From Vulcanisaeta sp. JCM 16159 (GTDB lineage Archaea > Thermoproteota > Thermoprotei > Thermoproteales > Thermocladiaceae), in assembly GCF_001316265.1 (NCBI RefSeq), contig NZ_BBDN01000007.1, positions 62,001-126,000 on the forward strand: a DNA stretch of 64,000 bases, written 5' to 3'. A program made the translations under genes and the position numbers. The notes below the pieces were generated by a model. It was not told the origin of the DNA and did not search any database. It saw nothing but the letters and a program-made list of their open reading frames with translations. Below are positions 1-8,894 of this stretch, piece by piece (the first letter of the stretch is position 1; every line of letters starts with the position of its first letter).

Positions 1-666
1 CTCGGCATCCACGTCCTCGATAACGTCCACCGTGTATCTGGTGTCCACGATCAACCTAATCAGTGAGTTTAGCATTGAGATTAACCTTAGCCTGTATGGG
101 TCAATGTCCGTGCTTAGTAATATATCCGCTATTTCATGGCCCACGGAATCCCCAAAGAGCATCTTAACCTTGTTAACCGTCTCGCTCACCTTCTTCATAC
201 TGCCAACGTAGAAGTTTATTAATGACCTAACCTCCCGCTCTAGGTTCATCCTACTCTCCCTGGATGATGCGTTCTTCTGGTCCATGGCGGACTCAACCAT
301 CTGCCTAAAGGAGTCATTCCTATCCATCTTGCTCAGTATACTATTATACACCTTGAGCAGTTTAATCGCCATTACCCTGGACAACCTACCGTTCAACCTG
401 GTTATCCTGGATACGTCACCGTAGGCCTCGCTCCTGATGTACGTGAATACCACGAATCTCCATAACGACGTCTCCAAATCCTCATTGCCAGTGGGTATTC
501 TGAGTATTGGTTGTCTATAGTGTACGTAGAATGAGTCAGCCAATACTTCGTGTTTCATCTTATCTACATAACTTATTGACCGCTTACGTGCCTCAATGAG
601 AACCTCCCTTATCCTGTACCTGGTGAGCGGCTCCTCATAATCAACGTTAGCTAAGATGCCAGGCAC
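1..666 (-). CDS. Partial unknown protein, N-terminal 222 residues
   Basis: An uninterrupted reading frame runs from a GTG at 666 to the left edge in the correct phase, so the gene continues outside the window. The product is soluble, highly charged and mostly helical (rich in Arg, Glu, Lys, Met) with no signal peptide or membrane segment. A TATA-like A/T stretch at about 691-704 lies about 29 bases before the GTG, which fits a leaderless start. I do not recognise the family. The opening resembles the N-terminal part of archaeal VWA-containing proteins found beside MoxR ATPases, but no VWA metal-site motif is visible in this portion, so that is only a guess. Confidence 0.6.
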   Translation of the reverse strand, partial: MPGILANVDYEEPLTRYRIREVLIEARKRSISYVDKMKHEVLADSFYVHYRQPILRIPTGNEDLETSLWRFVVFTYIRSEAYGDVSRITRLNGRLSRVMAIKLLKVYNSILSKMDRNDSFRQMVESAMDQKNASSRESRMNLEREVRSLINFYVGSMKKVSETVNKVKMLFGDSVGHEIADILLSTDIDPYRLRLISMLNSLIRLIVDTRYTVDVIEDVDAE

Positions 667-727
667 TATTTATTATGTGGCTGGGTCATTAATAAAGCTT
701 ATTAATTAACTTATTAATTGTGATCAC

Positions 728-1813
728 CTATATATTGTATAAATTCAACACTAACTGCTCAAGTAATCCGCGTAATGCATTGAAAACCATCTCATAACCC
801 GCATCAAGCAGTAGATAAGCCGTATTATTAAGCATTATTAATGAGTAAATGTAGGAAACCCAATTGAGCAGCTTAATACCTCTGGTCAACACCTGAAGAC
901 TTAATAATCTATTTCTTCTGTAAATAATCTTAGCAGTCATATCGGCATCGCTCGAGTGATAGGCCACCTTAGATGATGATAAGTCCCTAAATATCGCCTT
1001 TAATTCATTCCGTGTAAGCCCTATTGATAGGAATGCCCAGTTACGGGAGAAGCCTACCTCAAGACGCGGCATTAATGGCAGCGAATCAATAATGCCCAAG
1101 TCCCTTAGCGCCAGTAACTTTCCCATCATTATTAATTGATAGTCCCTATTAACCACATATTCAATGCCACTTAACGAATCCCTTAATTTGAAACCCCTAC
1201 CGATGGTTAAATTGCCTTCACCGAGAGTACCCACCATTGGCTTAATCACCTCATAGTCAGTGGATAGGCACCCTCCAGTCTCCGCACTACCATTTATTGG
1301 TAGGGATTTGAGGACGTCATCGTCGATTGCCATTGACGAACCCGTAATAGCGGACCCACCAAGATCTGTTATAAGCAGTAGCGACTCGGTATTCTTACCT
1401 GCATCATTCCCATTAATCACATAATGACCCGGGAATAGGGTGGCCCTATAAATACTTATGCAATCACCTGAGTCTCTTGGTAACATCTCGGAGCCCACCA
1501 CGATCCTATCATACCTACCCATAATGCCATGTTCATTCACTGAATCCACCACTAATACCTTGCCTTCATTAATCATTACCGAGCTCAACCTCACACCCAA
1601 TATACTAATCCCAAGTATGTCCTCGAGGTACTCCCTAGTGAATAACTTAATGGACTCCCTGTTTATGATATTAAGCGATGCATGCGGTATTAGGTCCGTC
1701 ACTATTACATCACTCTGGCTCTCCGTGAGTACTGTAACCTCGTGACCATCCTTAGCCAGGTACTGTGCGTAAATGGCCGTCCCCGGGTTTAATCCTATAA
1801 TCGCTATTCTCAT
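728..1813 (-). CDS. Rossmann-fold (FAD/NAD-binding-like) protein
   Basis: The product (361 aa) opens with MRIAIIG, then GLNPGTA and HEVTVL, a strand-turn-helix-strand typical of a dinucleotide-binding Rossmann fold, although the glycine pattern is degenerate. A second strand (YDRIVVGSEML, about residues 100-110) resembles the second dinucleotide segment of flavoprotein disulfide reductase-like proteins. The catalytic half is not recognisable and no CxxC is seen. I chose the ATG at 1813, four codons inside the longest frame, because an A/T-rich box sits 25 bases upstream and the Rossmann strand begins directly there. It is divergent from the amidohydrolase and shares its promoter region. The substrate is unknown. 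Confidence 0.6.
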   Translation of the reverse strand: MRIAIIGLNPGTAIYAQYLAKDGHEVTVLTESQSDVIVTDLIPHASLNIINRESIKLFTREYLEDILGISILGVRLSSVMINEGKVLVVDSVNEHGIMGRYDRIVVGSEMLPRDSGDCISIYRATLFPGHYVINGNDAGKNTESLLLITDLGGSAITGSSMAIDDDVLKSLPINGSAETGGCLSTDYEVIKPMVGTLGEGNLTIGRGFKLRDSLSGIEYVVNRDYQLIMMGKLLALRDLGIIDSLPLMPRLEVGFSRNWAFLSIGLTRNELKAIFRDLSSSKVAYHSSDADMTAKIIYRRNRLLSLQVLTRGIKLLNWVSYIYSLIMLNNTAYLLLDAGYEMVFNALRGLLEQLVLNLYNI

Positions 1814-1833
1814 CAAATAAAGCATTAATTTAA

Positions 1834-1843
1834 TTACTTAAAC
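1834..1843. promoter_or_regulatory. Shared TATA-like element between divergent genes
   Basis: This A/T-rich box lies about 25 bases before the ATG at 1813 on the minus strand and about 20 bases before the ATG at 1858 on the plus strand. In a leaderless archaeal context it could serve as one bidirectional promoter. Placement is by eye. Confidence 0.4.
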
Positions 1844-1857
1844 TTCATTTTCCTCGA

Positions 1858-3017
1858 ATGCGTAGGTTAAGTATTAAGTCAGCAATCGCGTTAGTTGATC
1901 AGGAGTTGCGGCCCATTAGGGATACCGTTATTGATATCTCCGATGATGAGATAACCGGTATTGGGAGGATCCCAGGCAGTAATAACGTAGTGACTTGGGA
2001 AATACATTACTAATACCGCAGTTAACCAATGCGCACGTACATGTACTTGATTACTTCCTAATGGACATATTCAATAAGTACTACATTGATGATGTGGTTG
2101 GTGCACCGTACGGCCTAAAGTACTATTACCTACGTAGAGTTAACCCTGAATCGTTAAGAAATGGATTGGCCATGGTTTTCCGTAGAATTAGAAATTACGG
2201 CATTGGTTGTTTATTGGCCATCATTGAGTATGGCAGGTTATTTACGGACGTAGTAATTAACGAAGCTAGAAGGGTAGGTTTATGCATAATACCGCTGGCT
2301 GAACCTAGTGCATTTAGAGTTTATGTTAAACCTGGCGAGGAGGAGGATGTGGATGAGGGATTTGAGGATGATGTTAGGTACTTCGTTGATAATGGGCTTG
2401 GTGTATCACTTATATCGCCACTTAACTACACAATGGCTGAGTTAAGGCTTGTCTCTAGGTTGAGTGGTTCACGTGGACTACCAATTAGTACGCATGTGTC
2501 TGAGACCGAGGATACGTACCTTGATAACGACCTAGGTAGGGCATTAACCACCCTAGTGACTGGTAACACCGTATTCGTACATTTAACGCAGTTAAGTGAG
2601 GAGGACTTGGCAAAAATACCCACACTACCCGTGGTCACGTGCCCAAGGTCTAATATTGAGTTTGTTGGTAGGTTGGCGAGGGTAGGTGCAATGTTGAGGA
2701 GGGGGTTGAAACCATTAATTGGCACTGATAATGTCGCGTTAATAGAACCCGATCTTTGGGATGAAATGAAGGTAATGAGACTTCTAATGAATGGTGAATT
2801 GAATTCACACACAATACTTAACATGGCCACCTCCTGGGCTTGGTCTTGGGGCTTCGGCTACATCATAAGGGAGGGAGAAACCATGAGGGGTGTAGCTCTA
2901 CGCATTGGGTATGAGAACATGAGCCTGGACTATGTGTATGAATACCTAACGACCCGCATATCCAGCGGGGATATTGTGTACTTAATCGATGGCTCAAGCA
3001 TTACCAGGATCACGTAG
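1858..3017 (+). CDS. Amidohydrolase-superfamily deaminase/hydrolase, one frameshift
   Basis: This is a metal-dependent amidohydrolase. The rebuilt protein has an N-terminal beta segment (MRRLSIKSAIALVDQELRP), then the first metal motif NAHVH, a second histidine in PISTHVSE, a third in VFVHLTQL, and the final metal aspartate in LIGTDN. This is the pattern of the cytosine deaminase / chlorohydrolase branch. The frame changes at about 1990-1995: the first 45 codons read from the ATG at 1858 and the rest continues one frame over, with one base apparently missing so that VVDLGNT is split. The 3' end overlaps the convergent GH57 gene by 8 bases. The substrate cannot be told from sequence. Confidence 0.75.
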
Positions 3018-4767
3018 CCCCACGCACTATCTTAATGGCCTTCCTAATCCGATACCTTGTTTTTGGCGTCAGTAATGATATGACCATGTTGTTGAAACCA
3101 TTAATCCTAATGTACTCGGAGGAACCCGCCTGGACCTTAATGCCGTATTCCATGTATGTTTCAGGTGTCTCAACGCCTAGTATTAGGCTTGCGTCTTTAA
3201 TCCAGTTATTACTTATGATGACCTCCATTTGACCATCCCTTAAACCAAATCCCATCCTCAATGAATTAAGCGCATTCTCAACCCTACTTACCACGTGGTA
3301 TGTCCACTCACCAACGTGATTGACGTTTACGAACTCTGCCCAATAATAATCACTATCAAGCACCATCGCCAGGGACATCCTCAACTCCTCATCTTCGCCG
3401 AAGACTTCCTCGTAGATTCTCCACCTGTCTATCGCCACCTGAGCCATAGACCAAAGCCTTGACTGAACATCAGCCCTCTCGCTAACCCACTTGGCCGGTG
3501 AGCCTAGCCATGATGTTGTTGGTATTTCTTTGATCTCATCATGAAACTCCTTAATGGTTGATGGCCTAATGGGTGTTATGTAACCATCAGACCTAGCCTG
3601 TGATAAATACATCATTATTTTCTCAAGCAGAAGTGCAGCGTATGGATTTGGTGTTGGTAATATCATCCAGTTCTCACCATCTAATGCTACCGTCACCACC
3701 CCATCCCCAACATAGTTAGATCTCATCATTAGTTCAATGATTAGTCTCCTTGCATTGACATCGGCTTCCTGGGCATTACTGGCCTTGTTCAGTTGAAAAC
3801 TCAGTAAGTCACTGAGTGCTGTATCCCTGAACAGTATTATTAGGCAGTCGTGCCTATAAACCTTGTATATGGAACTCCTGTCCTTAATGACCTCACTCAT
3901 GTGATACACACTATCGAGTACTGTAAACCTAATACCCTCATCACATAGTATGCCCTTTAACTTCTCAGAGAAGTAGAGCTCCGGCAGCCACATACCCACC
4001 GCATCCACGCCCAGCACCTTCTTAGTGACCTCCTTACCCCTGCTTAACTCCCACCGTAGTAAGTCGTCAATACCAAACCGCTCAACCAGGTAACCAGCTA
4101 TGGGGTGCGCTATGAAGCTCGTTAGTACCTCTATGACACCATCACTTGCTAATTTCGAATACGTGCCAATCGCCTCCCTAATTAGGGCTGTCCGTGGGTC
4201 CCAAGGACCGATATACTCGGCTAAGTCATTATCCTCAATAAACGCACCATTACTTAGTAAGTCATTCCATTGCCACAGCAGGCTTGGGCTTAGGTTATAA
4301 GTTATAGAGACCCTGTACTTATTCACTAACCTGGCATGCAGTAGGTAGGGACCCACATCATAAATTGGGTAGAACTCTGGGGACCAGGTGTGTTGGAACG
4401 CCCAGGGTCCGTGATAAATGCCGCTTGGGTATTTATGGATTGGTTGATGATTGTGGAATACCATGATAAATCTTAATGGAGCCTCCGGTTTATTAATGAC
4501 CATTAGCGGTACCCTGGCCTCCGACCCGCAGCACTTGGCGTTAATTTCGTAAATACCAACATTGGTTATCCTTATGTAATCCACAACCTCTGACTCGGGA
4601 GGTATTACATGCAATACCCGCTTAGTTATTTCCTGGGAATCCTTAATCACCGTTAGTTCAACATCCTCCCCACTGGTTAATCCCTTCACCACTACATTGA
4701 TTGCTATGTCCTCACCTGGTTCGTATAGCGCCTTATTCGTTATTAATTCTATGGACACCATCTTCAC
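3010..4767 (-). CDS. Glycoside hydrolase family 57 alpha-glucan enzyme
   Basis: This 585-residue protein has an N-terminal beta-rich domain of about 95 residues (strand-dense, Ig-like by composition), then a GH57 barrel. Motif 1 is HNHQP at about 105-109. The likely catalytic nucleophile is Glu263 in GMWLPELYF. RDTALSD follows at about 314-320 and GENW at about 364-367, matching the later GH57 motifs. Members act on starch, glycogen or maltodextrin as amylases or glucanotransferases, and which activity applies here is not decidable. No signal peptide is seen, so a cytoplasmic role in glycogen turnover is likely. An alternative start Met lies two codons in. The downstream divergent operon carries a glycosyltransferase half, consistent with glycogen metabolism. 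Confidence 0.88.
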   Translation of the reverse strand: MKMVSIELITNKALYEPGEDIAINVVVKGLTSGEDVELTVIKDSQEITKRVLHVIPPESEVVDYIRITNVGIYEINAKCCGSEARVPLMVINKPEAPLRFIMVFHNHQPIHKYPSGIYHGPWAFQHTWSPEFYPIYDVGPYLLHARLVNKYRVSITYNLSPSLLWQWNDLLSNGAFIEDNDLAEYIGPWDPRTALIREAIGTYSKLASDGVIEVLTSFIAHPIAGYLVERFGIDDLLRWELSRGKEVTKKVLGVDAVGMWLPELYFSEKLKGILCDEGIRFTVLDSVYHMSEVIKDRSSIYKVYRHDCLIILFRDTALSDLLSFQLNKASNAQEADVNARRLIIELMMRSNYVGDGVVTVALDGENWMILPTPNPYAALLLEKIMMYLSQARSDGYITPIRPSTIKEFHDEIKEIPTTSWLGSPAKWVSERADVQSRLWSMAQVAIDRWRIYEEVFGEDEELRMSLAMVLDSDYYWAEFVNVNHVGEWTYHVVSRVENALNSLRMGFGLRDGQMEVIISNNWIKDASLILGVETPETYMEYGIKVQAGSSEYIRINGFNNMVISLLTPKTRYRIRKAIKIVRGAT

Positions 4768-4835
4768 TACGGATTAGGTAATTATATAAGTGCTTCTTGT
4801 TGTTTCAGTTCCTAATCCACGGACCAAGAATAGAG

Positions 4836-4845
4836 AAATTTATTA
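4836..4845 (+). promoter_or_regulatory. TATA box for the wHTH-GT operon
   Basis: AAATTTATTA preceded by a purine-rich BRE-like stretch (AGAG), centred about 30 bases before the GTG at 4871. The spacing fits a leaderless or nearly leaderless transcript. Confidence 0.55.
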
Positions 4846-4870
4846 ATATGGAAATTGATCAATAACTTTT

Positions 4871-5110
4871 GTGGAGGTTGGTTATGAGTCGAAGATAAGG
4901 ACGATAATGCAGACATTACATTCATTGGCCGCCATTGATAAGGAGAGGGCAATAAGACTTGAGGATTTGGCCAGGATTGTTGGACTAAGGGTTGATGAGG
5001 TTCGGAGCATTGTCGACAGGCTTAAGGTGCTTGGTTACGTTAATACAATTAATGATTCCGTACACCTAACATCAACTGCAATAATTAAATTAAGCAGCAT
5101 TTACTGTTGA
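4871..5110 (+). CDS. Small winged-helix DNA-binding protein
   Basis: This 79-residue protein has a helix-turn-helix core (RLEDLARIVGLRVDEVRSIVDRL) followed by a wing-like strand pair (LGYVNTINDSVHLT), as in archaeal transcription regulators and the DprA-type wHTH. It starts at a GTG with a TATA box 26-35 bases upstream. Only four bases separate its stop from the glycosyltransferase start, so the two are almost certainly co-transcribed and it may regulate the glucan genes. It is short and has no ligand domain. Confidence 0.65.
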   Translation: MEVGYESKIRTIMQTLHSLAAIDKERAIRLEDLARIVGLRVDEVRSIVDRLKVLGYVNTINDSVHLTSTAIIKLSSIYC

Positions 5111-5114
5111 GCCT

Positions 5115-5698
5115 GTGGTTAAGGTTTTACATATATCGACCGAGTACCCACCGCACAGGGTCATTGGTTCACTGGCCTTCCAAGTCAGGGACCTAATTAT
5201 GAGCCTATCCAGTAAATACGATATATACCTAATACACCCAGCTAATTTTGATGGTAATTACATGGATGGCAATGCGCATGTATACGCAGTGAGCGATAGG
5301 TGGTTTAGTGACGTGGTTACGTACATGCACTACCTACTGGTTGAGATACTGTCTAGGTCACCCTACGTAATACCCAGGGATGCGGATTTCGTGCATGCCC
5401 ATGACTGGATCGCGGCGGTTATTGCCAAGGTTATTTCGCAAAGGCTTAAGATACCATACATAGTCAGTGTGTACTCCACGGAACCCCTCAGATCTGGCGA
5501 CGACATAAGCCTATTAAGCCTAGCAATAAGGGATTGGGAAAAGTACACCTTCTCCTCGGCGTTCCGTGTAATTGCCCATAATAAGTCAGCGTATGAATCC
5601 CTCAGGTTCATTACGGAATAAACGCGGTTGAAATCAGGTCTATTAATGACGTTAGGGCTATTTACGAAGAGATCAGTCACCAACGCGCTCATCAGTGA
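5115..5698 (+). CDS. Glycosyltransferase N-terminal (GT-B first domain) protein, frameshifted near its end
   Basis: The protein opens with VLHISTEYPPHRVIGSLAF and contains VHAHDW and IVSVYSTEP, the signature of the first Rossmann domain of GT4/GT5 glycosyltransferases and glycogen synthases. After FITE the frame stops at 5619-5621, but another frame reads YGINAVEIRS and on to a TGA at 5696-5698, a sensible continuation. The local sequence (TACGGAA followed by TAAACG) suggests loss of one copy of a short direct repeat or a base error. Even rebuilt, the protein is only about 195 aa: the second, nucleotide-sugar-binding domain found in full enzymes (about 350-500 aa) is absent, and only 120 bases remain before the next gene. 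It sits two genes from GH57. Confidence 0.7.
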
Positions 5699-5780
5699 CT
5701 TCAGTCCGTCGTCAGTTCATCACAACCTAAGTAATTTTGTCACACCCTTAATAAATCCCATTGCTTCGCTAGGATTAATA

Positions 5781-5797
5781 CTTAATAACTTATTAAG
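5781..5797. promoter_or_regulatory. 17-base A/T palindrome upstream of Sir2
   Basis: The arms CTTAATAA and TTATTAAG flank a single C. The palindrome is centred about 30 bases before the Sir2 ATG at 5819, so it overlaps the expected TATA position and may be promoter and operator at once. Confidence 0.4.
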
Positions 5798-5818
5798 TAG
5801 TTATGTCCACTGTTTATT

Positions 5819-6592
5819 ATGAGCGAAAAACAATGCAATACTGAGGATATTAAGAAGGCCGCCGATATCTTGATCAATGCACACCACGCAATAGCCTTCA
5901 CGGGCGCCGGCATATCCACAGAATCAGGTATACCTGACTTCAGGGGTCCACAGGGGTTATGGAAACAATATAGCCCTGAACTGGCAAGCATTGATTACTT
6001 CCTACAGCATCCAAAGGAATTCTGGTTATTTTATAGGATGAGGATGAGTACGTTATTCGCGGCTAAGCCGAACAGGGCACACTATGCCGTGGCCGAGCTC
6101 GAGAAGATGGGTATTATCAAGGCGGTCATTACGCAGAATGTTGATGGATTGCACCAGGCAGCTGGGTCCAGTAACGTGATTGAACTCCATGGCACAATGA
6201 GGAGGGCGGTGTGCCTTGCCTGTGGCCGTACGTACCCGATGGATGTCGTTATCAAGAAGATAGATAGTGGGCAAATACCGCCACTCTGCGATGAGTGCGG
6301 CGGTATTCTCAAGCCAGACACGGTGTTATTTGGCGAACCTGTTAAGGATTTTGACAGGGCCAGAGAACTAGCCTTAATGAGTGATGCAGTCCTAGTCATT
6401 GGTTCCTCACTATCTGTTTATCCCGCTGCCTACGTACCAATATTTGTTAAGGAGATGGGTGGTAAAGTAATTATCATTAATATGGAACCCACGGAGCTTG
6501 ATTACATCGCCGATGTTATCATACAATGCAAAGCCGGCGACGCAATGACCCTGCTACTTAAGGAGATTAAGGATAGATTGGGGATACAGTAA
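5819..6592 (+). CDS. cobB: Sir2-family NAD-dependent protein deacetylase
   Basis: This 257-aa protein removes acetyl or other acyl groups from lysine using NAD; in crenarchaea the family acts on the chromatin protein Alba. NAD-binding motif GAGIS and GIPDFRG are at about 28-42, TQNVDGLHQ at about 103-111, the catalytic His in ELHGT at about 121, a zinc ribbon CLAC...CDEC at about 129-157, VLFGEPV after it, and GSSLSVYPAA near 194. All key residues are present. The length is typical. It is preceded by an A/T palindrome that may act in regulation and followed by a hairpin before the convergent peptidase. Confidence 0.93.
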   Translation: MSEKQCNTEDIKKAADILINAHHAIAFTGAGISTESGIPDFRGPQGLWKQYSPELASIDYFLQHPKEFWLFYRMRMSTLFAAKPNRAHYAVAELEKMGIIKAVITQNVDGLHQAAGSSNVIELHGTMRRAVCLACGRTYPMDVVIKKIDSGQIPPLCDECGGILKPDTVLFGEPVKDFDRARELALMSDAVLVIGSSLSVYPAAYVPIFVKEMGGKVIIINMEPTELDYIADVIIQCKAGDAMTLLLKEIKDRLGIQ

Positions 6593-6621
6593 TACTCTAA
6601 TAATATGATTATCTGTAATGC

Positions 6622-6644
6622 GTATACGTAATGTTTACGTATAC
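6622..6644. terminator. 10-bp perfect inverted repeat between convergent genes
   Basis: GTATACGTAA and its exact complement TTACGTATAC are separated by TGT, midway between the ends of the Sir2 gene (6592) and the M16 peptidase gene (6660). A third half copy (TACGTAA) follows at about 6650. It could be a bidirectional termination hairpin, although archaeal termination mostly uses T tracts, or a protein-binding dyad. Confidence 0.4.
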
Positions 6645-6659
6645 TGAAATACGTAAATA

Positions 6660-7849
6660 TTATGAGGGTATTATTTCAGACCATACGCCAGTAGTTATTA
6701 GATTCTTCGGGGAATCTCTAAAATGCTCTTTAAGTCCCTCATTGAATTTAGTAACATCGTGATTTCCAAGTTTCAACTCCATATAGCTCATGGACTCGGC
6801 AATCTGAACAGGCCTACGCAAATAATCACTTAATAAGTATTTAAGATAATTCATTCGCTTACTTAAATAGTACTCATCTCTGAATAAATTATCAATACTT
6901 AATAATGCATTAATCAACTCTTCCTTTACAGGTTCAATTCCCCCCTCATCAACTGCCGATATGACTAACTGGTAGTAATAAGTACCTGGTAGGTAATCTC
7001 TATCCATATCTATTGTATATGTTAGCCCCTTATTCCTGAACCTCGACATTAGGTATGAACTAAGCCCGCTCACCAGGTGGAATTCCAGAAGTGATGACTT
7101 TATCGAGAGTAGGAATGGGTCCTCATTGTTTACGTTGTACTGCCAGGAATACGATAAATAAGCAGACTCAACGGGCTTCTTAATGATTATGGGCCTCCCT
7201 CACCAATTGTTGGTTCCTTTTTGCGGTTTGCCTTACCATCCCACTTATTGAAAATTTCCATTATTTCATTAATCGCCATGTTTATAGGACCCACCATGCT
7301 TATCACGATGTTATCCGGCGTATAGTACGACTCAAGGAAATCCACAATATCCCTTACAGTCATTGATGAAATACTTTCCTCAGTACCAATAATCGGGGCT
7401 CCATAATCACTATCTCCAAACAATGCCCTGGGCCCTAGGTCGTAAATCAGCGTACCTGGGTCATCATTCCTCATCTTTATCTCTGAAAGTATGACCTTCC
7501 TCTCCCTCTCAAAATCCTCCTCGCTCACTCTCCTGTTACTGAGCATCTTATGAATAAGTCTCAGTAAATTCCTCAATTCACTTGGTATTACCTCGAATAG
7601 GTACATGGTGAGTGTTCGCTCTGTATACGCATCAGACACACCTCCAAGGCCCTCTATCTCCAGGTCAATGTTTGGGTACGCCCTATAAACAATATGCTCA
7701 GCGAAGTGGCTTATACCCCTCATATCTTTATCTTCGTAAATTGATCCTATGCCCACCCCAATGGCTATTCCCACAGTTGGAGCCTCAATCCTACTCAGTA
7801 ATAGTCTGAGTCCATTATTTAGAACGTATTGTTCTATTTCCACCGTCAT
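6660..7849 (-). CDS. M16-family zinc metalloprotease, one frameshift
   Basis: The rebuilt protein is about 396 aa. The inverted zinc motif HFAEH of pitrilysin/mitochondrial-processing-type peptidases lies at about residues 47-51, with the downstream acidic cluster EDFERERKVILSEI that supplies the third ligand. The C-terminal half is the usual non-catalytic M16 repeat (SSYLMSRFRNKGLTYTID). The frame changes at about 7190: reading GAG GGA GGC CCA TAA becomes open through the next 37 codons if the C run is one base longer. Family members degrade peptides; a single-repeat protein like this probably works as a dimer. No signal peptide is seen. Confidence 0.8.
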
Positions 7850-7884
7850 CGATTTTAAAAGGGGAATTTAAAGCAATACACCTT

Positions 7885-8223
7885 TCAACAAACCCTCTTG
7901 CCCACTTGTTCATCCTGTGGCTTATCAATCGTTATTATCGTAGGGTTTTTCTCATCGCATGAAGCCAGTATCATTCCCTGACTCTCATAGCCAAAGATCT
8001 TCCTACTCTCCAAATTCGTGACCACGACCACGTACTTATTAATTAGATCCTCAGGTCTGTAAAACTCTGCAAGTCCTGTAATTATTTGTCTCCTCTCGTC
8101 ACCAACATCGACAATAAGTCTCAATAATTTCTTTGAACCCTGAACCCTCTCCGCATGTATTACCTTACCAACCTTAAGCACTACCTTTTCAAATTCAGCC
8201 CTTGTTATAGTTTCCGTCGACAC
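7885..8223 (-). CDS. MetRS-beta-like tRNA-binding OB-fold protein
   Basis: This 112-aa stand-alone tRNA-binding domain has the pattern VLKVGKVIHAERV, LLRLIVDVGDERRQIITGL and NLESRKIFGYESQGMILA. It matches the C-terminal domain of methionyl-tRNA synthetase and the Arc1p/EMAP-II/Trbp111 family. In many archaea this domain is a separate gene (MetRS beta subunit) that binds the outside corner of tRNA and helps MetRS. No synthetase is adjacent here. Confidence 0.85.
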   Translation of the reverse strand: MSTETITRAEFEKVVLKVGKVIHAERVQGSKKLLRLIVDVGDERRQIITGLAEFYRPEDLINKYVVVVTNLESRKIFGYESQGMILASCDEKNPTIITIDKPQDEQVGKRVC

Positions 8224-8272
8224 AATAACAAAGGCTAAATACCCACTATTAAATATTGAGTTACGTACTAAA

Positions 8273-8282
8273 TACTTATTAA
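8273..8282 (+). promoter_or_regulatory. TATA box of the PUA-domain gene
   Basis: TACTTATTAA, centred 26 bases before the GTG at 8304, indicates a leaderless transcript and supports that start. Confidence 0.5.
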
Positions 8283-8303
8283 TGAGCCCTGTAGATACTA
8301 CCT

Positions 8304-8827
8304 GTGGTTAAGAGATACTTCCTTAGCAATAAGGACATTAAGGAATTAAGCAACGCAGTTGGTGAACTAGGCCCAATATTCAGGAACGCCAAGAAGGTTG
8401 AGGTTTATGAACTCAACGAAGCAACAACTGTATACGTAATTGATGATAAACCACTGGTGGCGAAATTAACCGTAAAAGTTGACTCAAACCAGAGGGAATA
8501 CGTAATACCACTACTAATGTACTTCTACCTAAACCCAACGTACATGCCCAACTATCCAATGATTACCGTCGACGACGGCGCAGTGCCGCACATAGTCAAT
8601 GGAGCAGACGTAATGAGACCAGGCATTAAGGACATAAGCGGCAACTTTGGTGCCGGTGATGTATTACTAATTAGGGATCTTAAGGCAGGTACATAGCCAT
8701 TGGGATATCGCTCATGACAGCCGACGAAATAAGAAACGCAAGCAAAGGCAAAGTCATTAAGGTAATACATCACCTAAATGATAAATTATGGAACCTCGCA
8801 AAGGAATTGCTCAAGACACAAAGCTGA
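8304..8827 (+). CDS. PUA-domain RNA-binding protein, frameshifted
   Basis: The first 130 codons give an N-terminal domain followed by the start of a PUA domain (PHIVNGADVMRPGIKDIS, then FGAGDVLLIRDL). A stop interrupts at about 8694, but the next frame continues with AIGISLMTADEIRNASKGK and a C-terminal tail to the TGA at 8825-8827; this is exactly the remaining PUA strand plus an extension. One base is missing near 8690. The architecture resembles archaeal MCT-1/eIF2D-like or Tma20-like PUA proteins that bind ribosomal or transfer RNA. It precedes the CRISPR array. Confidence 0.75.
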
Positions 8828-8894
8828 CACATCACTAAGTGCTCTTATCCTTACCTACTCTTATCCTATCAATCAGAGAACTTTATATCGCATA

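Noticed and set aside
2426-2830. Long minus-strand frame inside the amidohydrolase gene
   Set aside because: It is the antisense shadow of a well-supported coding gene with metal-binding motifs; its composition is not protein-like. The same applies to antisense frames in Sir2, proS, TmcA and the ATPase.
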